DNA of 64,000 nt from Planctomycetota bacterium (GCA_013285505.1 CP053450.1:2340796-2404795); one strand, 5' to 3'. Shown: positions 35,921-46,552, numbered from the stretch's first letter. A program made the numbers and translations. Notes: generated by a model not told the origin, from the letters alone.

Positions 35921-36829
35921 GTGCACCGCAACGCGAAGACAACCCGCCACCACGGCTTCACGCTCATCGAGCTGCTGATCTCGATCCTCATCATCTCGAT
36001 CCTGATCGGGCTGCTCCTGGTGGGCATCCGGCAGGCCGTGAACGCCGCGAACAAGACCGCCGGCGTCCAGGACATGAACAGCCTCAACATCGCCATCCAG
36101 ACCTTCAAGAACGACTGGGGCTTCCTGCCCCCGCTGGTCAAGGACGGCTATCCGGGCACACCCGGCGCCGGGCAGGACCCGCTGGTCAAGGTCGGCTCTG
36201 GCCGCAACCTGCACTACAACCCCAACGTGTACGACCTCTCGGTCGCGACCGATCTCGAATTCATGCAGGACGACTCGGACCCCGATTACCGGTTCAGCGT
36301 CCACAGCCTCGCGTACTACATCATGGGCGCACTGGGCGAGGAGGCCGACTACATCGACGGCCCCGGCGCCAAGGCGCCGCTGCCCAACGGTGCCTTTAAC
36401 GAGCTCACCAACAAGAGCTACGAGCCGCTGTTCGATCCGAAGACAGGCCAGGTCTCGCAGACGGCCGGCGACGCCACCGAGGGCCGCATCGTCCTGCAGG
36501 ACGCCCGCGGGAACGCCTACCGCTACTACCGCTGGGAGCACGCGACCCCCTCCACACCGGGGTACGACGCCAACGACCCGATCGCCAACCTCCGGCTGCC
36601 GAACATCCTCGGCGACGCGCTGCTGCCCGGGGTGTCCCCGGCGACCGAGAACGTCGAGCTCCGCAACGCCGGGTACGCGATTGTCGCCGCCGGACGCGAC
36701 GGGGTCTTCGGCGATATCCCCGTCGAGTCCAAGGATTCGATCGAGGAGGCGCTCGGCAAGTCGTTCTCGTTGCCGGAAGAGGCCGAAGACGCGGCACGGC
36801 AGGACAACATCGTGGAGGTCGGACGATGA
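35921..36829 (+). CDS. prepilin-like protein 1 (class III signal)
   Basis: 302 residues from GTG 35921. The type IV prepilin signal is GFTLIELLISILIISILIG near residues 12-30, with Gly at -1 and Glu at +5 for cleavage and methylation by PilD. The remaining about 270 residues are soluble and unlike classical major pilins in length, so a minor pilin or pseudopilin is more likely. The last 4 bases overlap the next gene (ATGA). Confidence 0.85.
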   Translation: MHRNAKTTRHHGFTLIELLISILIISILIGLLLVGIRQAVNAANKTAGVQDMNSLNIAIQTFKNDWGFLPPLVKDGYPGTPGAGQDPLVKVGSGRNLHYNPNVYDLSVATDLEFMQDDSDPDYRFSVHSLAYYIMGALGEEADYIDGPGAKAPLPNGAFNELTNKSYEPLFDPKTGQVSQTAGDATEGRIVLQDARGNAYRYYRWEHATPSTPGYDANDPIANLRLPNILGDALLPGVSPATENVELRNAGYAIVAAGRDGVFGDIPVESKDSIEEALGKSFSLPEEAEDAARQDNIVEVGR

Positions 36830-37953
36830 ATATCTCCCGCACACCCAACGGCCGCGCGTTCACGCTCACCGAGTTGATCGCCGTGATCACCATCATCGTG
36901 ATCCTGCTGGCCGTCTCCATCCCGACATTCCGCTCGACGATCGCGGCGAGCGATTCGTCGAACGTCGAGACCCAGCTCCGTCTGGCCCTGCTCTCGGCGC
37001 GGAACGCCGCGTTGCACTCAGAACGCGGGGCGGACACGGCCGCGGTCTTTACCTACCAGCCCGGCGGCAAGACGAACATCCTGATCTGCGAACAGGTCGG
37101 CACCTTCCGGGACCGCTCCGACCCCGGGTCGAGCGTCGATCGCGATGTGTTCGTGCCGGTGCCCGCGTTCGAGCCGGTGCAGCTCACCGCCGGGTGGATG
37201 CTCAGCGGCCTGGTCCCCGCCGGCACGCTGCCCACCAACAGCGATCCGGGGTGGTACGAGGACTCCGCCGACCGCAGCTTCGACACCGATCAGCGCAACT
37301 GGGTCTTCCCCGAAACCGAGTTCTTTGACGCCCGCACCGTTGACGACGGCGGCAACCGGCAGACGTTCATGATCCGCTTTGTTGGTGGCGTCGGTTCGGT
37401 CGCGGTGGGCGACGACCGGGAGGCGCTGATCCTCTCGCCCCGCGCGACCACGATCGGCCGCGACCGAACGCCGTTTGAGGACGTCCGTGTGGACGCGACG
37501 GCGGACCTTTCGCGGACCGTGCGCCAGGCGCTCAACAACCGGTCGTATCTCCTGACCAACCAGGGGAGCAACGGCGGCGACCCGCTGACGACGCTGTTTG
37601 GCGATGTCTCCGGCGACACCATCCTCGCACGCACGGTCGAGCAGATCGCGCTCTACAAGGCCTCCGATCTGGCCAACGGGCTGGGGATCAAGCTCAACCG
37701 CGACAGCGGCATCTTCTACGTCTACGACGCCGTCGCGCCGGAGATTGATGGCCGGGGCGACTCTGCGGAGTTCCACACCCGCCTCCGCTGGTGGATCGAG
37801 GGCAACACCACCGCCGCGCGCAACAACAGTGACGACGACTGGATTATCCAGGACGATGACGACAGGCCCGTCGCCCGCCTCTACACCGTGCAGCGGTACA
37901 CGGGCGTGCTCCAACCGGTCCCCCTCCTCGATTTCGCCGGAGCGAACCGATGA
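36826..37953 (+). CDS. prepilin-like protein 2 (GspH/FimT-like)
   Basis: 375 residues, start overlapping the previous stop. The signal AFTLTELIAVITIIVILLAV has Ala at -1 and Glu at +5. After it, a GspH/FimT-style helix (ETQLRLALLSARNAALHSE) is seen. The long soluble part is rich in Asp/Arg. Overlaps the next gene by 4 bases, so these prepilins are made together. Confidence 0.82.
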   Translation: MNISRTPNGRAFTLTELIAVITIIVILLAVSIPTFRSTIAASDSSNVETQLRLALLSARNAALHSERGADTAAVFTYQPGGKTNILICEQVGTFRDRSDPGSSVDRDVFVPVPAFEPVQLTAGWMLSGLVPAGTLPTNSDPGWYEDSADRSFDTDQRNWVFPETEFFDARTVDDGGNRQTFMIRFVGGVGSVAVGDDREALILSPRATTIGRDRTPFEDVRVDATADLSRTVRQALNNRSYLLTNQGSNGGDPLTTLFGDVSGDTILARTVEQIALYKASDLANGLGIKLNRDSGIFYVYDAVAPEIDGRGDSAEFHTRLRWWIEGNTTAARNNSDDDWIIQDDDDRPVARLYTVQRYTGVLQPVPLLDFAGANR

Positions 37954-38978
37954 CACCGATCCGTCTCACAACCCGGTGCGCGCGTGCGTTCTCGCTCGTC
38001 GAGGTGCTCATCGCGGTGCTTGTGCTCTCGCTGGGGCTCCTCGGCCTCGGCGCGGTCTTCCCCATGGTGATGCGCGAGCAGCGTCTGGCCACCGAGTCCA
38101 ACCTCGGTATCAGCGCCGGCAACGCGATCGAGCAGATGCTCTTTAGCCGCCCAGACTTCGCCCGCAACGGCGGCCCCGGCTGGGAGGCGATGCGCGAGTA
38201 CCTCATCAACAACAACGGCCGGAGCGGGGAGTGGATCCCCATCGAGCCAGACGATTCCAACGCCGCGCAGCTCAACGCCTACATCTTCACCCACCCGGAC
38301 ACGGGCGTCGAGTACCACATCCCCCTGGCCCAGCGCCTCTACCCCGTCCCCTACTCGACGGACCAGGACCCCCGGTTCGTCTGGGACATGGCCGCGCGGC
38401 TCCTGAACACCAGCCCGTCCACCATCGACTCGAGCCCGATGCTTGTGGCGATCTTCCTGCGCCCGATCGATCCCGGCATCCGTCCCGCGATCGACACCAA
38501 CGGGCAGCCCTATCCGGTGCTCTCGGCCCTGATCGATTCCAATCTGTCGGGGCGTGATCGGCGCAATCCCGTCTCGGTCGATCAGCGCGGGCGGCCCACG
38601 CAGGACGGTCGGCGCAACCGGGGCGGCACGTACGCCATGCCGATCGTCGCCGAGGCCATCATCGGCCCCGGGATCGGGGGCTCCGCTGGCGAGTACGACA
38701 AGCTCGTCGTGCAGAAGGTCCTCAGCCCCCAGATGAACACGACCGACGCGGGCATCCTCATCGCCGTCTCCGGTCAGCAGTTCCTCGACTACCGGGGCTA
38801 CGTCCACACCGTGACCGGGACCTCGGACATCGGCGGCGCGGTCCGTGCCGCGATCATCTCGCCGTCCATCTCGGATGTGGACGGTGACGGCTCGGTCACC
38901 TCGGACGACTACAACCCGATCCTCTTCCTCCCGCAGCCGTCGAACGTCAAGCCCATCGTCTTCACCGTGAACCCGTAA
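37950..38978 (+). CDS. prepilin-like protein 3 (GspI/PilV-like)
   Basis: 342 residues. The signal AFSLVEVLIAVLVLSLGLLG and following VFPMVMREQRLATESN resemble GspI/PilV-type minor pilins. The C-terminal region contains a DVDGDGSVTSDDYNP stretch, a dockerin/EF-hand-like calcium loop of the sort common in planctomycete proteins. Start overlaps the previous gene by 4 bases. Confidence 0.82.
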   Translation: MTPIRLTTRCARAFSLVEVLIAVLVLSLGLLGLGAVFPMVMREQRLATESNLGISAGNAIEQMLFSRPDFARNGGPGWEAMREYLINNNGRSGEWIPIEPDDSNAAQLNAYIFTHPDTGVEYHIPLAQRLYPVPYSTDQDPRFVWDMAARLLNTSPSTIDSSPMLVAIFLRPIDPGIRPAIDTNGQPYPVLSALIDSNLSGRDRRNPVSVDQRGRPTQDGRRNRGGTYAMPIVAEAIIGPGIGGSAGEYDKLVVQKVLSPQMNTTDAGILIAVSGQQFLDYRGYVHTVTGTSDIGGAVRAAIISPSISDVDGDGSVTSDDYNPILFLPQPSNVKPIVFTVNP

Positions 38979-39019
38979 CCGCCGGACTCCCCGTGGAGTC
39001 TCGGTCACCGAGCAACGCC

Positions 39020-40855
39020 ATGACGCAACACAAAAGAACAGCGCAGGCCGCACGGCAACCACGACGGTGCAACCGCGCGTTCACCCTCGTCGAGCTCATC
39101 GTCGCCATCGGCGCTATCGCGCTGGTCGCGGTCGGCATCGCCGCGATCTTCGAGTCGATCGGCCGCACGGTCGCCGGCGGCCGCCGCGTGAACCAGCTCA
39201 ACGAGTACGCCGCGCTCATCGAGCGCCAGATGCGTTCGGACTTCGAGGCCATGACCCGCGACGGCGTTCTGGTCATCAAGCACGACTACGCCGACGCCGA
39301 CGGCGACGGCGTTATCGATCTCAACCCGATCAACTCCCCGGACCGCGTCCTCAACTCGCCGCTGCAGCGGGCGGACGAGGCACGACTCCGCCGCATCGAC
39401 CAACTGCTCTTCTTCACCCGCGGCGACTACACCAGCGCCCGGGCCCCCGTCGTCCCCGGCTTCAACGCCGCGTCCAACGAGGCGATGATCTACTACGGCC
39501 ACGGCATCAAGCTCGACCCGCTGCTCGATCCCCCCAACCGCACGCTCGGCGGCGGGCGCGTGGAGTATCGCCGCCCGCAGCTCAACGACGGCTATCGGTC
39601 TGTCTCCGGCGGCCAGGCCGGCCGTCCGTTCCCCGAAGAGCGGGCCCTCGGCTTCACCGAGTCGAGCTACACGACCAATCCCAACCGCTACGCTGAGAAC
39701 TGGTCGTTGCTCCGCCAAGTCACCCTGCTCGCACAGCCCAACTCGTCCGACCTCGACCTGCCCGAACCAAACGACCCGTTCTGGACGCAGCAGCTCCGCC
39801 TCGACCGCGTCACCGCGCTCGACAGCGACATCCAGCTCGGCGGCCAGCCGGCCGCGACGAGCGTCTTCAGCCATCTGGCAGCGACGTTCCCGTTCGACTA
39901 CAACGCGCCCTACATCCGAGCCTTCAGCGGCGGCGACCAGGACCGTGCGCCAAGCCGCGCCTCCGGACTTGTGGACGCAGCGACGACCGATCTCGCCGAG
40001 ATCCGCCGCATCATCATGGACGCGGGCCAGTTCCCGTGGGTGGTCGCTGGCGACGTGACCTACTTCGACCCGATCAACCCCAACTACATCCTGGACGATC
40101 AGTACAGCGCAGATCTGAACCTGAGCAACCCCGTCAACAACCTGCTCCACATGCACGCGTGGATGGAGGATCTCTTCCCCGTCATCACCGACCGCCGGTC
40201 GGCCCTGGCCAACCCCGTCGGCGTCCGCGCCCGCTACGAGGAGAGCCTGCCCGACTACGTCGGCACGCTCTCGACCTACACCGACGCTCGCACCCGACGG
40301 TTCCCCTACATTCAGAACTTCCGCCTCACCGACCAGCGGATGCTCAGCAACGCGGTCTTCGTCCCCCGGTGCACCGAGTTTATCGTGGAGTACTCCTTCG
40401 GCGAGACCGTCACCGACGACACGAGCCCGTTCTACGGCCAGCTCGTCTGGCACGGCCTGGCCCGCGCCCTGCAGAACACCAGCAACACCGGCTACGCCGC
40501 GCAGCCCTATCCCTACTGGAACGACCCGGTCACGGGGGACCCCTACGCGTTCCCGCACAACCAGTCCTATCTCAAGCTCGACGGCACGGTCGGCACGCGG
40601 CCGCTGCCGCAGGCGTTGCTCTACGGCCTCTCGGGAAACCAGAACCAAGCGCTCAACTACGAAACCCTGACCGCCCACTTCGGCTACAACGACCCGACCT
40701 ATTCGCCCGGCAATCCCGATATCGATCCCGCGACCGTCCCTTGGCCCTGGCCAAAGCTCGTCCGCATCACGATGACGCTCGCCGACCCGGTGGATCCGTC
40801 GATCGAGCAGACGTTCCAGTTCGTCTTTGAGACCCCGGAAGGCCGCGCCTTCTAA
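39020..40855 (+). CDS. prepilin-like protein 4 (GspJ/PilW-like), enlarged
   Basis: 611 residues from ATG 39020 (an upstream in-frame start adds nine residues before it). The signal AFTLVELIVAIGAIALVAVG is followed by a GspJ/PilW-like start (NEYAALIERQMRSDFEAMTR). A DADGDGVIDLN loop near residue 90 resembles a calcium site. It is about three times the usual GspJ length, most of the excess being a Tyr/Asn/Pro-rich extracellular domain of unknown function. Confidence 0.82.
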   Translation: MTQHKRTAQAARQPRRCNRAFTLVELIVAIGAIALVAVGIAAIFESIGRTVAGGRRVNQLNEYAALIERQMRSDFEAMTRDGVLVIKHDYADADGDGVIDLNPINSPDRVLNSPLQRADEARLRRIDQLLFFTRGDYTSARAPVVPGFNAASNEAMIYYGHGIKLDPLLDPPNRTLGGGRVEYRRPQLNDGYRSVSGGQAGRPFPEERALGFTESSYTTNPNRYAENWSLLRQVTLLAQPNSSDLDLPEPNDPFWTQQLRLDRVTALDSDIQLGGQPAATSVFSHLAATFPFDYNAPYIRAFSGGDQDRAPSRASGLVDAATTDLAEIRRIIMDAGQFPWVVAGDVTYFDPINPNYILDDQYSADLNLSNPVNNLLHMHAWMEDLFPVITDRRSALANPVGVRARYEESLPDYVGTLSTYTDARTRRFPYIQNFRLTDQRMLSNAVFVPRCTEFIVEYSFGETVTDDTSPFYGQLVWHGLARALQNTSNTGYAAQPYPYWNDPVTGDPYAFPHNQSYLKLDGTVGTRPLPQALLYGLSGNQNQALNYETLTAHFGYNDPTYSPGNPDIDPATVPWPWPKLVRITMTLADPVDPSIEQTFQFVFETPEGRAF

Positions 40856-40906
40856 GCCCATCTCGTGGGCCCCACGCGCCCCACAGCGGCGCGTAAGGAG
40901 TCAGTC

Positions 40907-43900
40907 ATGTTCGCCAGCCTCACCCGCCTGCGCAACCGCCTACCCGCCAGACGCGCCACCCGCGCCGCGATCCTCGCGCGCCTCGCCGGCCTGCCCGGCG
41001 GCCTCCGCCAGACCCGCCGCGGCTCCTTCCTCATCATGGTCGTCGGCACCCTCGCGCTCATCGCGGTCATCACGGTCGTCTACGTCGCCATCGGCCGCTC
41101 CGACCGCCAGACCAGCGCCGCCGCCCTCAACGTCGAGGAGCGCAAGGACATCCCCGCCGAGATGCGCGACTACATCGCCGGCATCATCGCCGACGATGTG
41201 TTCGACGTGGTCTACCTCGGTGAGCGCGCGACCAACCCCAACAACGCCAACCAGCAGGTCCCGGTCTTCGTCCGCGAGGCGTGGGACTACCCGTCCACCG
41301 CCTACGAGATCACGATCCCCGGCCTGCTCACCGACCTCGTCCGCCCGCTGACCGTCGGCGCCAACGACGCCCGCACGTGGTTCACCCCCACGGGCAACTA
41401 CACGGGCACCGACCCGTGGCTCGCCTCCGCCGAGCCCGCCCAGCTCAACTTCGACGGCACCGGCCTCAACAACCAGGCCGATCCCACCATCTATTGGCGA
41501 GAACGCCTCGACTGGGAGCACATCTCCAACATCGCACCGGACGGTGCGCCCGTCAATCTGTTCAATCTGCGCAACAACTTCGACGCCACCGCGGCCGAGA
41601 TGCGCGTCGAGCTCACGCTCAACGACGTCTCCCCCGAGAACGCCCGCGGCAACTCGACCGACTACGGCACCAGCGCGGTACTCCCCAACACATCGGACGC
41701 CGTACCCGCCGAGTGGACCGTGCGCCAGGAAGGCGCCGCCTACCCGATGATCGACCGCGTCTTCAGGCCCAACGACCGCCTCTACACGCCCTATCAGTGG
41801 GCCGACGCTGATGGTGACGGCATCGCCGACTCCCGCTGGTTCGAGATGGTCGAGGACCGCGACCCCTTCGACAACTTCTCCCGAAACCTGCTCACGCCCG
41901 ACAACGACCTCCGCTACTTCTTCGCCGTCCGCATCACCGATCTCTCCGCACGGGTCAACGTCAACACCGCCACCGACAGCACGCTGGCCCCCGAGACCGA
42001 GATCCCCTTCGGCCTCACGCCCGCGGCCGTCGATATCCGCCGGCTCCTCACCCACGAGGATTCGCTCGGCGACACCCGCAACGTCTTCACCGGCGCCGCC
42101 GATTTCGGCATGGGCCCCAACTACCACAACCAGCAGCCCGACTACCCCAAGGCCCCGGACCCCCTCTCGAGCCAGGACTACAGCGAGTACGACGAGACCA
42201 ACGCCTACTTCGTCGGCGCCAGCGCCTACGACGGCCTCCGCACCTTCCTCGATCTCGGCTTCGCCCCCGGCCCCAACTACCAGGGGCTATTCAACGCCTC
42301 GATCTCCGGCGACACCAACCGCGAGTTCGCCACCACCGACCGGAACATCCTCAACCCCTACTGGGCCAACTACGCCAAAATCGGCGGCACCCCGTTCACG
42401 CCGACCGACTACTACGAGCTCTTCGCCGGCTTCGGTCTCAGCGGCGGCACGGGAGACCTGACCGGCGGCAACAGCCCCTCCGGTGTCTTCCGTCCCTTCT
42501 CCACCGAGTCGCTCTTCGACCTGCTCGCCTTCAACTCCGCCAACGACGACCGCAACCTCAGCCCGCTCGAGATCGCCCTCGACGGCCGCGCCACGCCCGC
42601 GGCCGACGGCGGTGTGGTCCCCGACTACCTGGCCCTCCGCTACGGCCCCCTCCGCTCCAACCGCTCGACCACCCTCGAGCGCGCCCGCGCCCGCTACAAC
42701 CGTCTGTCGTTCGAGTTCTTCGACGAGGCCAAGGCGGCCCTCTACACCGACGTCCGCCAGCGCCTGACCACGCACTCCGGCGACCGCCCGATCTACCCCT
42801 CCCGCATTCTCGGCACGCAGAACGGCAAGTACTTCGTCCCCGACCCCGCCGATCTCGCGCTCGATGTCAACGATCTCAAGACCACCAAGGACACCCTCTT
42901 CGACACGGCAGAGAACCTGTTCACGTTCTACGCCGACGCCCTCGCGCCCTACTCCGACCTCTACCTCAGCAACACCTCGATCTGGGACTCCGACGCGGTC
43001 ATCAACCCCGGCGCTCCCAACGAGGAGTACGCCACACTGTTCTACGGCTACCGCGGGCCGCACCTGGCCGTGCGCACCGCCGGCCACCTCGCCATCAACA
43101 TGCGCGACGCCTACGACGAGGCGTCGGTGCCCACGATCCGCACGCTGCTGCTCAACGGGAGCACGACCTTCCGCAACACCGATGTGGACCTCACCAACCC
43201 GCGCAACCCGTTCTACCCGTGGAAGCTGCTCGACCTCGACGCCAGCAACGCCACCGCCGCGACAAGGCTGCCGGACCTGACCGCCAACCCCATCGCCGGT
43301 GTGCCCAACGCGGTCAACATCCACGGCCTCGAGGCCCAGCCCTTCATCGTCGAGGCCGCCTCGATGATCATGTACACCGACACGCCGCGCAACTCGCCCA
43401 ACCAGGGCGACCGCGACTGGCCGCGGGACATCAACGGCGACAACATCCCCGAGGAGTTCCTGCCCTCGATCAACGGCGACCCCGATTCAGCGAACCCCGA
43501 CTGCGTCTTCGAGATCCTCGCCTTCCAGCTCCACAACCCCTTCGACGAGACGATCACCCTCACGGGTGTTGACGACGGCACCGGCTCGCTCGCGTTCCGC
43601 GGGCAGTACTACATCCAGTACGGCGACACCTACTACAAGCTCGCCGATTTCGACCGCGACACCGGCGTCGAGAACTTCGGCGGCACGGTCCAGATCGGTC
43701 CCCGCGGCACGCGCACCTTCTACGTCCTCAGCGGCAACACGCAGGACATGCTCGACCGCATCAACAACGCCCTCCCCGGCACCGAGACGATCGACGCGGT
43801 GCACCGCTGGCTCGACACCCAGATCGGCGGCGTCGGCGAGGCATCCCGCGTCGTCGAGTTCGATCCGACTACGGGCGCGGTCACGCCTCCCAGCGGCAGC

Positions 43901-45790
43901 TTCACCTCGTTGCAGAGCGGCTCCGACACCGACCGGCAGATCATCCGACTCTTCCGCATCGAGAAGCCTTTCTACGACGTCGCCAACGGCGGCTTCGATA
44001 TCAACGGCATCGACGAAGCCACAAACAACGACCCGGCCAACGACACGCTCGTGGACCGCATGCGTGACCCGTCCGGCTCGGTCACGCTCGACCGCCAACT
44101 CGATGCCTCGCCCAACGATGCCGGCGAGATCAACAACGCCGACCCCGGCCCCGAGCCGCCCAACGTCGGGTACAGCGAGGACAACCAGGGCCTGACTACC
44201 GTCCTCTGGGGCCGCCTCTCCCGGCGCGAGGACCCCAACGCCGGCGGCGCGTCCGACCCCTCGCGCGGCGCGATCCCCGCGTACTGCCTCGAGAGCAAGG
44301 CCCAGACCGACGCGGACATCCAGAACATCACCGACGACGACGGCGTCAACGTCAACAGCAATCTGGACATCTCCGATTTCAACAACAACGACTGGAGCCA
44401 CGAAACCCTGCGAGAGGCGATCGACAGCACGACCAAGATCATCCCCACCCTCACTCAGGACCCGCAGGACAAGAACGAGGGTACGAACGAGGACATAGGC
44501 CCCAACCTCGCCGGTGACAGCTTCCGCGTCCTCTACGTGGAGCCCCACCTCGACAACTCCGAGTTCGACGGCACCTCCGGCATCTCCACGATGCGCGTCG
44601 CCGACATCCTGCTGCCCCTGGGCATCGGCGCCCACCAGATCCCCGACCCCGCCTTCACCGGCGGCGACGAGGACATCGAGTGGACCACGCTCAGCGAGGC
44701 CCTCGCCATCGCCCTGCACTACGACAACCCGGCGACCAACGAGAGCATCTACGCCAACGCGTTCGTCCCGCCCAACACCCCCGCCGAGCCCGCCAACCTC
44801 CTCGACCGCGGCAGCCTCCAGGTGGACGCCTTCGTGCCCTTCTACGACCACGACACCAACCGGGTGTTCGACCTGAACGCCGATCCGCAGGACGCCCGCT
44901 GGGGCCTCGGTGTCCCCGCGGCCGCGACGCTCATCGACCGCTTCACCGCGCTCGACCGCCGTTTCGGCTCGCTCGTCACGCCCACCTTCGGCACGCTCAA
45001 CATCAACACGGTCTCCCGCGAGACCGCCCGTTCCATCCCCGGCCTCAGCCCCAACGAGGCCACCGGTCTCGAGGGCCACTCCCGCTGGTGGTGGACGTCC
45101 AGCACCCACACTTGGGGCTCCGACATCGCCACCACGCTGGTGGCCTACCGCGACCGCCTCGCGATGTTCCCGCGTGATCCAAACGGCGGGGCCATCCCCA
45201 GCCTCCTCAACTTCCGCGACGCGTGGGACGACCTCAACGTCAACTCGCCCACGCGTCAGGCCCCGGGGTCAACCGCAGGGCACGCACCGGGCTCGCCCCA
45301 GGCTGAACTGGCGTCGGGCGACAACGCCCGCCAGGGCGCAGTCGGCGTCCGCGGCCTCCGCGAGTCCACCGGCTTCCGCTCACTCGGCGAGATGCTCCTG
45401 ATCCGCGACCTCGGCTTCGTGACAAACAACCTCGGCTACCCCGCCCCGCACGACATCGACCGCCTCGGCTTCGACGGCGACGGGATCGATGTCGAGGGTG
45501 TGGACTCGCTCGCCTACGCCGGCAACGAAGACGACCTCGATGACGACTACGACGAGCGGCTCACCCTCGCCAATGCCGCCCTCGCCTCCACGAGCGTCCG
45601 CTCGGACTACTTCGCCGTCTGGTTCCTCATGCACGGCTACCGCGAGAGCGATGTCAACGTCTCCAACGACCCGGACGATCCGCTCATCCCGAGTATCGCC
45701 CGCCGCTTCCTGATGGTCGTGGACCGCTCGAACGTCATCAACCCGGGCGACAAGCCCCGCATCGTGCTGTTCAAGGAGGTCCCGCTCTAA
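40907..45790 (+). CDS. very large GspK-like minor pseudopilin
   Basis: 1627 residues from ATG 40907, chosen because AAGGAG lies 8 bases upstream. An N-terminal helix (SFLIMVVGTLALIAVITVVY) follows a basic segment but lacks the canonical G-F-T-L-x-E signal. RVNVNTATDSTL and GTLNINTVSRETARSIPGL recall the helix-hairpin-helix ININTAS motif of GspK, and calcium-like DADGDGIADSRW is present. GspK caps pseudopilus tips and is normally 300-ish residues, so this is about five times larger. The rest is Asn/Asp/Thr-rich and probably surface-exposed. Confidence 0.75.
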   Translation: MFASLTRLRNRLPARRATRAAILARLAGLPGGLRQTRRGSFLIMVVGTLALIAVITVVYVAIGRSDRQTSAAALNVEERKDIPAEMRDYIAGIIADDVFDVVYLGERATNPNNANQQVPVFVREAWDYPSTAYEITIPGLLTDLVRPLTVGANDARTWFTPTGNYTGTDPWLASAEPAQLNFDGTGLNNQADPTIYWRERLDWEHISNIAPDGAPVNLFNLRNNFDATAAEMRVELTLNDVSPENARGNSTDYGTSAVLPNTSDAVPAEWTVRQEGAAYPMIDRVFRPNDRLYTPYQWADADGDGIADSRWFEMVEDRDPFDNFSRNLLTPDNDLRYFFAVRITDLSARVNVNTATDSTLAPETEIPFGLTPAAVDIRRLLTHEDSLGDTRNVFTGAADFGMGPNYHNQQPDYPKAPDPLSSQDYSEYDETNAYFVGASAYDGLRTFLDLGFAPGPNYQGLFNASISGDTNREFATTDRNILNPYWANYAKIGGTPFTPTDYYELFAGFGLSGGTGDLTGGNSPSGVFRPFSTESLFDLLAFNSANDDRNLSPLEIALDGRATPAADGGVVPDYLALRYGPLRSNRSTTLERARARYNRLSFEFFDEAKAALYTDVRQRLTTHSGDRPIYPSRILGTQNGKYFVPDPADLALDVNDLKTTKDTLFDTAENLFTFYADALAPYSDLYLSNTSIWDSDAVINPGAPNEEYATLFYGYRGPHLAVRTAGHLAINMRDAYDEASVPTIRTLLLNGSTTFRNTDVDLTNPRNPFYPWKLLDLDASNATAATRLPDLTANPIAGVPNAVNIHGLEAQPFIVEAASMIMYTDTPRNSPNQGDRDWPRDINGDNIPEEFLPSINGDPDSANPDCVFEILAFQLHNPFDETITLTGVDDGTGSLAFRGQYYIQYGDTYYKLADFDRDTGVENFGGTVQIGPRGTRTFYVLSGNTQDMLDRINNALPGTETIDAVHRWLDTQIGGVGEASRVVEFDPTTGAVTPPSGSFTSLQSGSDTDRQIIRLFRIEKPFYDVANGGFDINGIDEATNNDPANDTLVDRMRDPSGSVTLDRQLDASPNDAGEINNADPGPEPPNVGYSEDNQGLTTVLWGRLSRREDPNAGGASDPSRGAIPAYCLESKAQTDADIQNITDDDGVNVNSNLDISDFNNNDWSHETLREAIDSTTKIIPTLTQDPQDKNEGTNEDIGPNLAGDSFRVLYVEPHLDNSEFDGTSGISTMRVADILLPLGIGAHQIPDPAFTGGDEDIEWTTLSEALAIALHYDNPATNESIYANAFVPPNTPAEPANLLDRGSLQVDAFVPFYDHDTNRVFDLNADPQDARWGLGVPAAATLIDRFTALDRRFGSLVTPTFGTLNINTVSRETARSIPGLSPNEATGLEGHSRWWWTSSTHTWGSDIATTLVAYRDRLAMFPRDPNGGAIPSLLNFRDAWDDLNVNSPTRQAPGSTAGHAPGSPQAELASGDNARQGAVGVRGLRESTGFRSLGEMLLIRDLGFVTNNLGYPAPHDIDRLGFDGDGIDVEGVDSLAYAGNEDDLDDDYDERLTLANAALASTSVRSDYFAVWFLMHGYRESDVNVSNDPDDPLIPSIARRFLMVVDRSNVINPGDKPRIVLFKEVPL

Positions 45791-45949
45791 CGAGAGGGAG
45801 CGAGCGGACCTTCCACAGATCTCCACGCGGATACGCCCCGCTGGAGGAGAGCGCCGGCTCGGTCGAACAGATCGGGCCGGCGTTGTTTTTGCCCGCCCCC
45901 GGTTTTGGCCCCGGACTACACTTCCCGGCCCCGAGAAGTGGGGCAGCCA

Positions 45950-46023
45950 CAGGGCGTAGCTCAGCTTGGTAGAGCACCTGCTTTGGGAGCAGGATGTCGC
46001 AGGTTCGAATCCTGTCGCCCTGA
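45950..46023 (+). tRNA. tRNA-Pro (anticodon TGG)
   Basis: 74 bases with full cloverleaf: acceptor CAGGGCG/CGCCCTG, D-arm GCTC...GAGC, anticodon stem CCTGC/GCAGG with loop TTTGGGA, and T-arm GTTCGAA. CCA is not encoded. It stands alone, with no integrase or duplicated end nearby. Confidence 0.95.
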
Positions 46024-46054
46024 TTCGCTTCCGCCGCCCGTCCGCCGGGGGCGG

Positions 46055-46552
46055 TCAGAGTTCCAGCCGCATGTGGATCTCGCTCGACGACTCGTCGCCG
46101 ATCCGGTACGCGTCCGGCTCCACCCCCCACGCGACAAACCCGAGAGCCTCATACAGCCGCTGGGCCGCCGGCGACCGATCGCCGACCGACAGGTACACCG
46201 CCGCGACCCCCGGGCGGTTCCGGGCGTTCTCGATGAGCATCTCCAGTACGGCCCGGCTCCGGCCCTGCCGCCGCGCGTCCGGGTGGGTGTAGACGCTGAC
46301 GATCCACGCGATGTGCCGCCGCTTGGGGTTCGTCTCGCGTTTCAGGAGCGCGACAGAGACGAGCCGCCCGTCGGCGTCAAAGCTCCCTGCGTACGCAAAT
46401 TCCGGATCGGCCAGACCCGCCGCGACATGAACGGGATCGCTCCCCCGGTCGGCCCCCGGGTCCGCGGCAAACGACCACGGCGAATCCCGCAGCATGTGCC
46501 GGCGGAGCTGCACGCAGGCGTCGGTGTCGTCCGGGGTAAGCAATCGCGTCAT
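46055..46552 (-). CDS. GNAT family N-acetyltransferase
   Basis: 165 residues from ATG 46552. The acetyl-CoA binding motif A is seen as VSVYTHPDARRQGRSRAVLE and motif B as YLSVGDRSPAAQRLYEALGF. It transfers an acetyl group to an amine; the substrate cannot be predicted. Divergent from the NTF2-like gene. The frame extends upstream past ATG 46552 but without a better start. Confidence 0.85.
   Translation of the reverse strand: MTRLLTPDDTDACVQLRRHMLRDSPWSFAADPGADRGSDPVHVAAGLADPEFAYAGSFDADGRLVSVALLKRETNPKRRHIAWIVSVYTHPDARRQGRSRAVLEMLIENARNRPGVAAVYLSVGDRSPAAQRLYEALGFVAWGVEPDAYRIGDESSSEIHMRLEL

Noticed and set aside
43487..45109. 540-codon minus-strand frame opposite the GspK-like gene
   Set aside because: Val/Glu/Gly-rich composition expected from the complement of a high-GC gene; no start signal or domain.
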